64,000 bases of DNA from an uncultured Collinsella sp. Its GTDB lineage: Bacteria; Actinomycetota; Coriobacteriia; Coriobacteriales; Coriobacteriaceae. Location of the stretch: assembly GCA_902470695.1 (NCBI GenBank), contig CABRHH010000008.1, forward strand, positions 1 to 64,000, written 5' to 3'. Of this stretch, positions 16,471 to 25,581 are shown in pieces. Position 1 is the stretch's first letter; each line of letters begins with the position of its first letter. A program made the translations under genes and the position numbers. Under the pieces are notes generated by a model. That model saw only the letters and a list, made by a program, of their open reading frames with translations, made no database searches and was not told where the DNA came from.

Positions 16471-17865
16471 TCAGCGCTGGCCGCCCATTGCCTTGCGCCC
16501 AAGCACGTAGGTCGCAACGAAGCCGAAAATCGTCGCAAGTGCCATGACGCCCAGCGATATCCACAAGTTTCCGAGCGTTCCATTAGGGCTGATGTAGGCT
16601 GCGAACGAAATGAATCCCGGCGTTGAGACCACGTACTGGGTCATGCCGAGCAAACCTGCGACCAAACCCCCGATGCCGCCGCCAATCATAGCGCCGACCA
16701 ACGGAAAACGCTTGGTGAACAATACCCCGTAAACGCCGGGCTCCGTAATGCCGCACAGCGCCGTGACGCCGGCGCCAACAGCAACCGATCTGTCGTCGGC
16801 GGACTTGGCAATCAGGGCTGCAGCCAGGCACGCGCCTCCAACTGCAACATTGGCGGGCGCCATGCCCGTACAGATCAACGGGTCGGACCCGATCTCGGCC
16901 ATCAGTGCAAACAAGACCGGATACGTTGCGTTGTTCATACCGAAGAACACGAGCCAGGGCGTTGCCGCGCCAACAATACCAACGGCAATCGGCGGAGCAA
17001 ATCGATAGATAGCGAGCACCCCGTCGGAAAGCCACGTACCGGCCGTATTGCCCATCGGTCCGAGCACCAAGAGCGTAACCGGCACGGTCACGAGCATCGT
17101 GATGAGCGGAACGAAAATCGTGCGCGTGAACACCGGCATACGTTGCTGCAAAAACCGATAGACCACGCTCATGAACAGCACGCCTAAAATGATGGGAAAC
17201 ACGGTGGAGTTGTACGCTACGGTCTGCACCGGAATACCAAGGAAGCTCATGGGGTCTTCGCCCGCATTCGCAGTAAAGAACAGCAGGACCGCCCCGAGAA
17301 ATGCTCCCAGGAACCCATTGGATTTCAATCGCTGAGCAGCCGAGAAGCCGATGAAAACAGGTAGGAAGTAAAACGTTGCCTGATTCAGGAAGAAGAACAC
17401 CTTATAGGTTCCGTCATCGGGAGAAACGCCGGCAAACGTGGTGAGCAGCGTCAGAACCGCTCCAGTAAGACCACCGGCCACCAGCACCGGAATAACGGGA
17501 GAAAACGTACCGCCAATGAACGACAGGACTGCGTCGACGACACCCTTGCCGCTCGCGCCACCATCAGTCTCTGCCGCCTCGGCATCCTCCACCGCCCCCG
17601 CCGCATGGATTCCCTCGCAACGCGTGAACTCCTCGTACAGCTGAGCGACATCCTGTCCGATGACGAACTGATACTCGCCGTTTTGCACCACAAGGTTAAG
17701 CACACCGGGAATCTGTTTGACGACACTCTGGTCAAGCTTCTCACCATCGCGCAGCTGAACGCGCAGCCGCGTCATGCAGTGGGTCACACTGATGATGTTC
17801 CCCTCGCCGCCGCAGGCTTCCACGATCGCCGCACACAGCACGGCGTAATCCTTCTTAGCAGCCAT
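16471..17865 (-). CDS. PTS beta-glucoside-type transporter, EIIBC
   Basis: Imports and phosphorylates a beta-glucoside or related sugar. The N-terminal EIIB domain has the phosphocysteine Cys30 in SVTHCMTRLRVQL. A linker around residues 90-115 leads to an EIIC domain with about ten membrane segments, the GITEPGVYGV loop and FFGMNNATYPV. The EIIA domain common in BglF is absent, so EIIA must come from elsewhere. ATG 17865 overlaps the GH1 stop by 11 bases. Together with the GH1 enzyme it forms a two-gene uptake-and-cleavage unit. Length is 464 residues. Confidence 0.92.
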   Translation of the reverse strand: MAAKKDYAVLCAAIVEACGGEGNIISVTHCMTRLRVQLRDGEKLDQSVVKQIPGVLNLVVQNGEYQFVIGQDVAQLYEEFTRCEGIHAAGAVEDAEAAETDGGASGKGVVDAVLSFIGGTFSPVIPVLVAGGLTGAVLTLLTTFAGVSPDDGTYKVFFFLNQATFYFLPVFIGFSAAQRLKSNGFLGAFLGAVLLFFTANAGEDPMSFLGIPVQTVAYNSTVFPIILGVLFMSVVYRFLQQRMPVFTRTIFVPLITMLVTVPVTLLVLGPMGNTAGTWLSDGVLAIYRFAPPIAVGIVGAATPWLVFFGMNNATYPVLFALMAEIGSDPLICTGMAPANVAVGGACLAAALIAKSADDRSVAVGAGVTALCGITEPGVYGVLFTKRFPLVGAMIGGGIGGLVAGLLGMTQYVVSTPGFISFAAYISPNGTLGNLWISLGVMALATIFGFVATYVLGRKAMGGQR

Positions 17866-19336
17866 GGATAATCTCCCCTCCCCATTCGCGACCATTCGAT
17901 GTGATGAGCTTTGAATACCAGTGGAACGAGTCTTTCTTGATGCGTGCGCAAAGCGGCAGCGCACCGGCAGCATGGGCCTCGTTCAACTCATCGTCGGTAG
18001 TATCCACATACACCAGGCCGTACCGCTTTTCGATGCCGTTGCCCGTAGACAACAGGTCGGTGAACGACCAGGGGTTGTACGCGATGACATCGCAACCGTC
18101 TTCGATGGCAAGCCCGAGCTGATAGATGTTCTCGCGCAGGAAGTCAATGCGGTACTGATCGTGAATCTTGCCCTCAGCATCTTTGTGCTCGTGCGCACCG
18201 AAGCCGTTCTCCGTGATCATGAGCGGCAGGCGGTAGTGATCCCACATGTAGCGCATGACGTAACGTAGAGACACCGGATCGATTTCCCAATCCCAATCGG
18301 TATATTCGACAAACGGGTTGTACACAAGCTGGTAAGCACCGGGTACCACCGGAAACACCAGCTTGCCCTTCTCGCCGGTCTTGTTCAGCTCGTACGGATG
18401 CGCCTCGGCGTCAATCGGAGCCCATTTTGCGGTGTTCGAGCGGTAGCAATTGACCGCAAAGAAGTCGATTTTAGCGGACTTCATAAGCTCCTCATCGCCC
18501 GGCTCAATCCCCGGATCGATATCGTTGTCACGCCAGTAGTTCTTGACGAACGTGCTGTACTCCCCAAATGCATATGTGTCGTTCCAGATTTTCTCGGTGA
18601 ACTCCTCCGCATTCATTGCGGCGATCTGGTCCATGGGCCGGCAGCTTTCGGGATAGATTGGTACCATTCCAGGCACCGGCCCGATCTTGCCACCGGGCAC
18701 CAACTCATGGCAGAGGTTCACGGCCGTGGCATGGCACAGGTTGATGATGTGGTTGATGCGCCACTGGTCACGGAACCAGTCGCTGCAGCCCTTAGAGACC
18801 CCCAGCCAGTCGCCGTATGCGATCTGCATGTTCTGCTCGTTGATGGATAGCCAGTACTTCACGCGGTCGCCAAACGCCTCAAAGCACACGCGTGCATAGT
18901 GCTCGAACGCCTTCACGGTCGCACGGCTTTTCCATCCACCGAGCTCCTCTTCCACCCAAAGCGGCATATCGTAGTGGTAGAGCGTGACAATGGGCTCGAT
19001 ATCATGTGCCACAAGCTCATCAATGAGCTCATTGTAGAAAGCGATGCCTTCATCATTCACGCGACCATCGGATGCAGGGATGATGCGCGGCCACGCCAAA
19101 GAGAAGCGATAGCTGGAGAACCCGCACTCGGCCATGAGGGCCACATCTTCCTTGACATGGTGATAGTGGTCCGCAGCGATGCTGTTGTCCGCAAAGGGCT
19201 TTTTGGTCTTGGAGTTCAGATCGATAGCCGACGGCGTACGGCCCCCTTCTTCGGTGCCGCCTTCAACCTGCCATGCGGCGCTCGATGCGCCCCACATAAA
19301 ACCCGTCGGAAACTTCGGCTCGTGATCGTAATGCAT
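17855..19336 (-). CDS. Glycoside hydrolase family 1, probable 6-phospho-beta-glucosidase
   Basis: Cleaves the phosphorylated sugar delivered by the PTS. The family start FPTGFMWGASSAAWQVEGG is intact, the acid/base Glu lies in SINEQN (most members read NEP) and the nucleophile Glu in ITENGFG near residue 380. The 493-residue length is normal. Phospho-specificity is inferred from the coupling with PTS EIIBC (overlap of 11 bases) and not from a residue I could verify. The ATG at 19336 has AGAAGGA upstream. Control by the RpiR regulator immediately upstream is likely. Confidence 0.93.
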   Translation of the reverse strand: MHYDHEPKFPTGFMWGASSAAWQVEGGTEEGGRTPSAIDLNSKTKKPFADNSIAADHYHHVKEDVALMAECGFSSYRFSLAWPRIIPASDGRVNDEGIAFYNELIDELVAHDIEPIVTLYHYDMPLWVEEELGGWKSRATVKAFEHYARVCFEAFGDRVKYWLSINEQNMQIAYGDWLGVSKGCSDWFRDQWRINHIINLCHATAVNLCHELVPGGKIGPVPGMVPIYPESCRPMDQIAAMNAEEFTEKIWNDTYAFGEYSTFVKNYWRDNDIDPGIEPGDEELMKSAKIDFFAVNCYRSNTAKWAPIDAEAHPYELNKTGEKGKLVFPVVPGAYQLVYNPFVEYTDWDWEIDPVSLRYVMRYMWDHYRLPLMITENGFGAHEHKDAEGKIHDQYRIDFLRENIYQLGLAIEDGCDVIAYNPWSFTDLLSTGNGIEKRYGLVYVDTTDDELNEAHAAGALPLCARIKKDSFHWYSKLITSNGREWGGEIIHGC

Positions 19337-19408
19337 AGCGATTCCTTCTTGTAGATAATCCTGGGCGCGCCGTCCTCATTCGGACACCCCCACGCTATCA
19401 AGAAGGCC

Positions 19409-19447
19409 CGTGCCGGCGGGGTTCACAGTCTGGACCCCGCCGGCACG
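19409..19447 (-). terminator. Very stable 13-bp stem between rpiR and GH1
   Basis: GTGCCGGCGGGGT and ACCCCGCCGGCAC pair perfectly around an 11-base loop, 50 bases after the rpiR stop and 73 bases before the GH1 start. The minus-strand tail GGGCCTTCTTG is only weakly T-rich, so an attenuator role is as possible as plain termination. Confidence 0.65.
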
Positions 19448-19496
19448 GTTCGAATTTCGGTCCCCACCCAAGGCGAAAAAGCAATCGAGTGGCTTT

Positions 19497-20330
19497 CTAC
19501 GTATCTCCGAACATCCTCATATAGCATGCATACAAAAGATCGAAGAAATACGCCATGCCGTACTTTGCATACACCGTCCGCTCGCCATACCGGGCTCGAT
19601 TTGCCAAGGATAGGACGGCATCAAATCGATCGAACAGGCACTCATCACAATGCGCTGTTATGAGCACCTTGCAACCATGCGATTCGGCAAGCTGGCGCTC
19701 GGCTGCCCGCGCATAGTTTCCCGATGCAGAAATAACAACGACCAGGTCTTGATCGGTAAGTGCGCGAAGATCGGCGGCATCGCCCGATGAATCCGTCAGA
19801 ATGTGTACGAGCTTGTGCATCAACAGCATCGACTGCTGGAACTCTCGAATCGCCATGCTCGAGAAGTCAGAGGCCACCAGCCAAACCTCTCCAGCATCGT
19901 GAATCAGCGAGGCAAGGCCAGCAATCTCATCAGGGGCGATGCCCTGCTTGATGCAATCCATCATTTCGGAAATCTGCGCGGTCAAGCCCGATCCGTCGCC
20001 GACCCGCTCAGCATATCCGCCGTAGAACTCCTTATGCTTCTCCCACTCCCATCCGCAGGACTTCAACTCAGAGAAATTCTCAAAGCCGATCGACTGACAG
20101 AACCGTCGAATACCGGAGCGGGACGTAAAGCACGCCTCGGCGACGTCGTAGACATTGAGCTCAGCAAGCTGATCGAAACGCTCGAGAAAATAGCGCGCCA
20201 GGACGCTTTCCGAGCTATTGCAGGGAGAGGAATTCACCACCGTCAGCAGCGAGTTCATGAGGCTAAAATGCCGCACCGATAGCCGACTTGGCGGGAATCC
20301 CTCAAGCTCAAGCAGGTCACTCTGGCTCAT
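19497..20330 (-). CDS. RpiR/MurR-family transcriptional regulator (HTH + SIS)
   Basis: Sugar-phosphate-responsive regulator of 277 residues. The N-terminal HTH_6 domain (about 25-90) includes LNVYDVAEACFTSRSGIRRF. The SIS domain (about 120-270) includes EVWLVASDFSSMAIREFQ and LVVVISASGNYARAAERQLAESHG. The ATG at 20330 was preferred to the one at 20336 because AGGGG is then six bases upstream. It lies 9 bases after patB and upstream of GH1 and the PTS gene, which it most probably controls. Confidence 0.88.
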   Translation of the reverse strand: MSQSDLLELEGFPPSRLSVRHFSLMNSLLTVVNSSPCNSSESVLARYFLERFDQLAELNVYDVAEACFTSRSGIRRFCQSIGFENFSELKSCGWEWEKHKEFYGGYAERVGDGSGLTAQISEMMDCIKQGIAPDEIAGLASLIHDAGEVWLVASDFSSMAIREFQQSMLLMHKLVHILTDSSGDAADLRALTDQDLVVVISASGNYARAAERQLAESHGCKVLITAHCDECLFDRFDAVLSLANRARYGERTVYAKYGMAYFFDLLYACYMRMFGDT

Positions 20331-20339
20331 ATGCATCCC

Positions 20340-21566
20340 CTACGACGCGTTGAACACGTACCGGTCCAGGCGCCCGAACGCCTCCTGCAGCCGCGCAAAC
20401 GGCAACGCGAGGTTCAGCCGAATCGTCCACTCACCGCCGAACGCGCGGCCGTCCTGCCACAGCACGCCCACGCGCACGCCCGCGCGCAACAGGTCGTCCA
20501 TGCTCATGCGGTGCTCCGCGCACCAGCGCTCGCAATCCAAAAACAGCATGTAGGTTCCCTGCGGACGCGCCACGCTCACCCCGTCAAACCGGCGCTCGAT
20601 CACATCGCACGCAAAGGACACGTTCGCCTCGATCACCTGCCGCAGCTCATCGACCCACGCCGCCCCCTCGGCGCAATACGCACCCAGCAGGGCATGCATC
20701 GACAGCACGTTCATGCTGTTGTAGTGCGATAAGCTCGATTCCTTCTCGATACGCCCACGCAACCAATCGCTGTAAATCACATGGTAGCTGCCCACAAGGC
20801 CCGCCAAGTTGAACGTCTTGCTCGGCGCGTAGAGGGCGACCGTACGCATACGTGCATCATCCGACACGCTCTGCGTCGGCACATGCGCAAAGCCGGGCAG
20901 CACGATATCCGACCAGATCTCGTCCGAAATCACGAACACATCATGTCGGCGGAAGACATCCATCGCCCGCTCGATCTCCCAGCGCTCCCATACGCGCCCG
21001 GTCGGGTTATGCGGCGAGCAGAAAATTGCCGCGTGAATCCCCTCGTGCTCAATCCGGCGTTCCATATCCTCGAAATCCATGCGCCACACGCCCTCGGCGT
21101 CCCGCTCAAGCGGGCTGTGCACGATCTCATACCCGTTGTTTTCCAGCGTATGGGTAAATCCAACGTACGTCGGACTGTGCACCAGCACCTTATCGCCGCG
21201 GGAGCACAGCACCCCCAACGCTGAAACCACGCCGCCCAGCACGCCGTTCTCGTAGCCGATATGCTCGGGCTTCATACCCTCAACACCGTTGCGCACACGG
21301 TGCCAATCGATAATGCTGTCGAAATATGCATCCGTGGGCTGAAAGTACCCGAAGCACGGATGATCGACCCGCTCATGCAGGGCGCGCGTCACCGACGGCG
21401 CCGTGGCGTAATTCATGTCCGCCACCCACATAGGGATCACGTCGAACCCCTCATCGATCGCCGCGTCGCGCGGGCCCAGGCTCCCCATCGCAATCGCCGC
21501 CTTGGCATCGAGCGCAAGCGCATCGCGGCCCTCTCGATCGATTACATCGGTGAAATTGAACTGCAT
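20340..21566 (-). CDS. MalY/PatB-type aminotransferase (cystathionine beta-lyase)
   Basis: A fold-type I PLP enzyme of 408 residues. MalY/PatB hallmarks: MWVADMNYATAPSV at the N-terminus, FGYFQPTDAYFDSIIDWH, SPTYVGF, FCSPHNPTGRVW, DEIWSDIVLPG, and the PLP lysine in YAPSKTFNLAGL. The family splits C-S bonds of cystathionine or cysteine, and in some species represses maltose genes. It is the first gene before rpiR, which is unusual company for a sulfur enzyme. A thioglycoside or regulatory role would be speculation. Confidence 0.9.
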   Translation of the reverse strand: MQFNFTDVIDREGRDALALDAKAAIAMGSLGPRDAAIDEGFDVIPMWVADMNYATAPSVTRALHERVDHPCFGYFQPTDAYFDSIIDWHRVRNGVEGMKPEHIGYENGVLGGVVSALGVLCSRGDKVLVHSPTYVGFTHTLENNGYEIVHSPLERDAEGVWRMDFEDMERRIEHEGIHAAIFCSPHNPTGRVWERWEIERAMDVFRRHDVFVISDEIWSDIVLPGFAHVPTQSVSDDARMRTVALYAPSKTFNLAGLVGSYHVIYSDWLRGRIEKESSLSHYNSMNVLSMHALLGAYCAEGAAWVDELRQVIEANVSFACDVIERRFDGVSVARPQGTYMLFLDCERWCAEHRMSMDDLLRAGVRVGVLWQDGRAFGGEWTIRLNLALPFARLQEAFGRLDRYVFNAS

Positions 21567-21651
21567 CGCACACCATCCTCAATCCGCGCACCGAGCAACG
21601 CGAAACATCGGCGAGCAGCGGCTCGCACCCCGTTCCGCACCACGCATCAGC

Positions 21652-22968
21652 TTAACACCGCGCCGCCTGCGCCACGCGCGCCAACACGATGCGCGGGCGA
21701 TCCGCCAGGTCGCGCACCACATGCACGTCGACCATGCCCGCCGTGCGACACAGTTCTGCCGCCTCGTCCAAATGCCCCTCGAACAGCTCGCAGGCAAGCA
21801 ACCCCCCGGAGCGCAGCATGGCCGGAGCAGCCCTCACCAAGCGGCGGAATATGTCGAGCCCGTCGTCGCCTCCGTCAAGTGCCAGCGACGGCTCGAAATC
21901 CACCACCTCATGCGGAAGCTCCCGCATGACCGCGTGGGGGATGTAGGGCGGGTTCGAAACCAGCACGTCGAAGGTGCCCCACTCCGTCTCGCGGTCGAGC
22001 GGCGACACCAGATTGCCCAGGCGGATATCAACCGCCTTCGCGTCGATACCCAGCGCCGCACGGTTCTTCTGCGCGAGCGCCACGGCCCGCGGCTCGATAT
22101 CGGTCGCCACGCACACAACCTTGCCCGAGCGCTCATGGGCAAGCGACAGCGAGATGCACCCCGTACCGCACCCAACCTCCAGCACACGCGCGCAAGCCCC
22201 CGGCGCCATCTCTGCGGGCTCGAATCCATCCGCGCCCGCAACGGTATCCCGATCACCTGCCGCATCGCCACTTCGCGTCTCGCCAACAACAGGGGCATCG
22301 CCCGCCATCAACCCGGCATCATCACCGGCGGCATCGTCCGACGCATACCCCGTGGCGCGAGCGACATCGCCATCCGCGTCCGCAGGCCGCGCACAGCCAT
22401 CGCCCAACCCCCGCGCAGCGTCATCCCGACCAGCGCCAGCCTCGGATTCGATGACGCCATCAGCCGTGTTCCCGGCATTGCCCTCGGCACCGTCACCGCC
22501 CCCGGTAGCCCCCTCGCCGCGGCCAGCGCGCGCCGCTTCCTCCGCACGACGGGCGGCCTCCACCTCGCTGTTCCACGGCAGCTCAACGCGCGGACGAGCC
22601 GTCGCAGGCGCGCCCAGCACCTCGCCGTCGAGGAACTTCAGCACTTCCTCAACCAGCAGCTCTGTCTCAGGACGAGGGATGAGCACCCCGGGCTCACAGG
22701 CCACATCGATCATGCGAAAGCTCGTCTGCCCCACGATATACTGCAGCGGCTCGCCCTTCGCACGCCGCACCACCGCCGCGTGCATGGCAGCCAACTCCTC
22801 TTGAGCCAGGGGTTTATCGAAACTCATATACAGTTCGGTGCGCGTCAGCCCGGTCACGTTCGACAGCAGCCACTCAGCCGAAAGCCGCGGGCGCTCATCG
22901 CCCTTGTCCCCCAGATATTCACGCGTCCAATCCAGGCAGCGCTTGATGGTCCAGATCTCATTCGACAT
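21652..22968 (-). CDS. prmC: Peptide chain release factor N5-glutamine methyltransferase with large insert
   Basis: Methylates the GGQ glutamine of release factors RF1/RF2. The N-terminal helical domain (1-95), VLIPRPETELLVE, the SAM motif VLEVGCGTGCISLSLA (from residue 262) and the catalytic VSNPPYIPHAV are all present. Between the RPETE strand and the SAM motif lies an Ala/Gly/Asp-rich stretch at about residues 114-258, at a point where homologues have about 20 residues. Total length is therefore 438 against about 285. ATG 22968 has GGAG upstream. prfA, encoding the substrate, lies upstream on the same strand. Confidence 0.93.
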   Translation of the reverse strand: MSNEIWTIKRCLDWTREYLGDKGDERPRLSAEWLLSNVTGLTRTELYMSFDKPLAQEELAAMHAAVVRRAKGEPLQYIVGQTSFRMIDVACEPGVLIPRPETELLVEEVLKFLDGEVLGAPATARPRVELPWNSEVEAARRAEEAARAGRGEGATGGGDGAEGNAGNTADGVIESEAGAGRDDAARGLGDGCARPADADGDVARATGYASDDAAGDDAGLMAGDAPVVGETRSGDAAGDRDTVAGADGFEPAEMAPGACARVLEVGCGTGCISLSLAHERSGKVVCVATDIEPRAVALAQKNRAALGIDAKAVDIRLGNLVSPLDRETEWGTFDVLVSNPPYIPHAVMRELPHEVVDFEPSLALDGGDDGLDIFRRLVRAAPAMLRSGGLLACELFEGHLDEAAELCRTAGMVDVHVVRDLADRPRIVLARVAQAARC

Positions 22969-23335
22969 GGCGGCTCCGTTTCCCGTGTTGCTCGAAAGCG
23001 ATTCTACGGCACCCGATGCGCGCCTATCTCGACAACGCCGTTTTACGCGCTTTCCGGTCCAAATTAAACGCTCGGTAAACAGCACCGCGCGCAACCTTAC
23101 CGCCAGCTTGCCGGCGGGCCGGGCCCGCCCCAACAATCAACTTGCCGCGCATCTGGCCCCGCCCCAACATTCGACCTACCGCTCGGTCGCCTCGCTCCAA
23201 CAGCCAGCTGGTTCCAGACTCGACGCCGCGCTGCACCGCGCTCTATCAAGTCGCCAAATCCTAGACCGTCACCTCTCGCCATTACTCGCACTCCAGCCCA
23301 CCCGTCGATGCCGCCACAACAACCCCCAAACAGCA

Positions 23336-23369
23336 AAACCGCGCACCTCGAAACACGAGATGCGCGGTG
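23336..23369 (-). terminator. Terminator after prfA
   Basis: On the minus strand ACCGCGCATCTCG and CGAGGTGCGCGGT pair around a short loop, followed by TTTTG. It separates prfA from prmC. The remaining gene-free bases of 22969-23540 carry only short GC-rich direct repeats (GCCCCAACA-type near 23125 and 23160). Confidence 0.88.
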
Positions 23370-23540
23370 CTTCAGCGGCTCTTCGAGCGCGACGCCTTGA
23401 CGACTGGATACGAGCGGCTTCTTCTACAAACCCGCACGCATGTGCGGGGCGAGCGAACCGGCTCCTTCCACAGACCCTCTCGCACGCGCGAGGCAATCAG
23501 ACCGGCTCCCTACAGGCCTGCGCACACGGGACGGTCAAAC

Positions 23541-24608
23541 TCACACCGTTGCGGCGAGCTTGGCCGCACGGTCGGCGGCGGCGAGCGCGTCGATCACGCT
23601 GCTGAGCTGATCGCCCAGAAGCACGCTGTTGTAGGTGGAGTTGAACCCGATACGGTGGTCGGTCACACGGTCCTGCGGCTGGTTGTACGTACGGATCTTC
23701 TCCGAGCGGTTGCCGTGCCCGATCTGCGCGGAGCGCTCGGCGCCCAGCTCGGCCTGCTGGCGCTCGAGCTCCATCTCGTACAGGCGCGCACGCAGCATCT
23801 GCATGCAGACTTCGCGGTTCTGAATCTGGGAGCGCTGCTCCTGGGACTGCACCACGGTGTTCGTGGGCAGGTGGGTGATGCGCACCGCCGAGTAGGTGGT
23901 GTTCACGCACTGGCCGCCGGGGCCCGAAGCGCAGTAGGTGTCGATGCGCAGGTCGGACTGGTTGATCTGGATGTCGATCTCGTCGGCCTCGGGCAGAACG
24001 GCCACGGTGGCCGTGGATGTCTGGATGCGGCCCTGGCTTTCGGTTTTGGGCACGCGCTGCACGCGGTGGACGCCCGACTCATATTTCATGACCGAGTAGA
24101 CCTTGTCTCCCTCGACTTTGAACTCGATGGATTTGAAGCCGCCGGCCTCGGAGGGGCTGGAATCGAGCACCGTCATCTTCCACTTCTTGGACTCGATGAA
24201 GCGCTGGTACATCTTGAACAGGTCGCCCGCGAAGATAGCCGCCTCGTCGCCGCCGGCGGCGGAGCGGATCTCCACGATGGTGTTCTTCTCATCCATCGGG
24301 TCGCCCGGGATGAGCATGATCTTGATGTCCTCCTCGAGCTGAGGCAGCTTGGCCTCGTTCTCGGAAATGTCCATCTGGAGCATCTCCTTCTCCTCGGGGT
24401 CGGAGGTATCGTGCAGCATCTCCTTGGCGGCCTCGATGTCATCGAGGGCGGCGATGTACTCGCGCGCGGCGTTCACCAGGTCGGTCTGGTGCGCGTACTC
24501 CTTGTTGAGACGCGTGAATTCCTTGATGTCGCTCGCAACGGAGGGATCCGAGAGCTTCTTCTCGAGCTCCTGATAGGCGATGATGAGTTTTTCCAGCTTG
24601 TCGCGCAT
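23541..24608 (-). CDS. prfA: Peptide chain release factor 1
   Basis: Ends translation at UAA and UAG. The catalytic GPGGQCVNTT motif lies near residue 230 and MLIPGDPMDEKN in the N-terminal half. The RF1-type region around residues 180-192 (VHRVQRVPKTESQGR) is typical. The 355-residue length is normal. The ATG at 24608 has AAGGAG upstream. It is the substrate of prmC downstream. A terminator between the two makes full cotranscription doubtful. Confidence 0.97.
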   Translation of the reverse strand: MRDKLEKLIIAYQELEKKLSDPSVASDIKEFTRLNKEYAHQTDLVNAAREYIAALDDIEAAKEMLHDTSDPEEKEMLQMDISENEAKLPQLEEDIKIMLIPGDPMDEKNTIVEIRSAAGGDEAAIFAGDLFKMYQRFIESKKWKMTVLDSSPSEAGGFKSIEFKVEGDKVYSVMKYESGVHRVQRVPKTESQGRIQTSTATVAVLPEADEIDIQINQSDLRIDTYCASGPGGQCVNTTYSAVRITHLPTNTVVQSQEQRSQIQNREVCMQMLRARLYEMELERQQAELGAERSAQIGHGNRSEKIRTYNQPQDRVTDHRIGFNSTYNSVLLGDQLSSVIDALAAADRAAKLAATV

Positions 24609-24721
24609 GGCAATGCTCCTTATTCATGATGCGATAGAGGGGCCGCGGACGCAGGCGCGGCGCGGCATGATGAGAGGGCGCCGGGGCCGCAAGGGCTCGC
24701 CGGCGAAAACGGCTATCGTAG

Positions 24722-24748
24722 CTAGAGCTTATCAAGCGCGATGAACAT
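24722..24748 (-). other. Possible eight-residue leader ORF upstream of prfA
   Basis: An ATG preceded by AGGGAGGAACC opens a frame reading MFIALDKL and then stops. It lies about 110 bases before prfA on the same strand. The ribosome site is far better than chance sites nearby, but this may also be the remnant of a lost gene. Nothing proves translation. Confidence 0.3.
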
Positions 24749-24859
24749 GGTTCCTCCCTGTTGTGCTGGAAGCTATGATACCCAACCCCGGGGCTGCGGC
24801 AAACACCCCGGCAAAACGGACATATCGACAGGCATCTCGGCGAAATGCCGAATAGAAGC

Positions 24860-25165
24860 GCGGAGGGACGGGGCGGACCGATGTTGGTCGGGAGCCGGAA
24901 AGGAGATGCGCCGCTGCTGGCCGGGAGCCGAAAGGAGATGCGCCGGTGCTGGCCGGACTGCCCGGTGGCAAAGCTGCCTGCGGAGCGGGTTGGGGCAGGT
25001 CGGGAGATGCGCCGGCGTGGGATGGGGGGATGCGGTGGTGGCGGGATGGGGGGTGTGGCGGCGGGACCGGGCCGGAACGGGCGGCAGCAGGACCGGGTCC
25101 GGAACGGGCGGCAGCAGAACGAGGCCGGAACGGGTGGTGGCGGGGCGGAGCCGGAACGGAAGCCG
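24860..25165. repeat. G-rich degenerate direct repeats
   Basis: Two copies of a unit of about 36 bp containing GGGAGCC(G)GAAAGGAGATGCG (from about 24890 and 24925) are followed by four copies of a GGCCGGAACGGG(C/T)GG-type unit (25070-25155). The strand is strongly purine-biased. No gene is visible in 24749-25181. Confidence 0.65.
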
Positions 25166-25181
25166 CGAGGCCGAACAGCGC

Positions 25182-25368
25182 ACTGTCAGCTGTGTACGAT
25201 TGTCAGCTGTGCACGATTGTCAGCTATGTACGATTTGTTAGCGCTGCCATCGAAAGCTGATACATTCCTGAGTTCCATATAGCTAATCTACCTGGTATTT
25301 CTACGATATTCATATGCAGAAAGACGTATGTGTTTTGCCATACCTGACAATCGTACACAGCTGACAGT
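25182..25368. repeat. Element with perfect 25-bp inverted ends and a tandem 18-bp unit
   Basis: The 25 bases starting at 25182 (ACTGTCAGCTGTGTACGATT...) recur as an exact reverse complement at 25344-25368. Next to the left arm the unit TGTCAGCTGTGTACGAT is repeated about three times. The 137-bp interior is much richer in A/T than its surroundings and holds no ORF. It resembles a MITE or regulatory palindrome. Bases 25369-25581 hold no gene. Confidence 0.75.
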
Positions 25369-25581
25369 CACCCGTGCACGACAGGCTCGACGCCTGCGGG
25401 CGTTAGACCTCAGTGGCACCGTCGGTGCCAGCACCTCCACGCGTATCGGCATCCCCATGCGCACCGCCATCGCCAGCATGTCCGTTGCGGCTGACGCGGG
25501 CGACGGCGCCCGAACCGCTGCGCAGGCCATCGCCCCCGTCCGCGCTACCGTCGTCATCACATCGACGCCGCCCTCATCACC

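Noticed and set aside
24741..25241. Plus-strand frames upstream of hypA and prfA
   Set aside because: They run through degenerate repeats and have no ribosome site, domain or consistent codon use.
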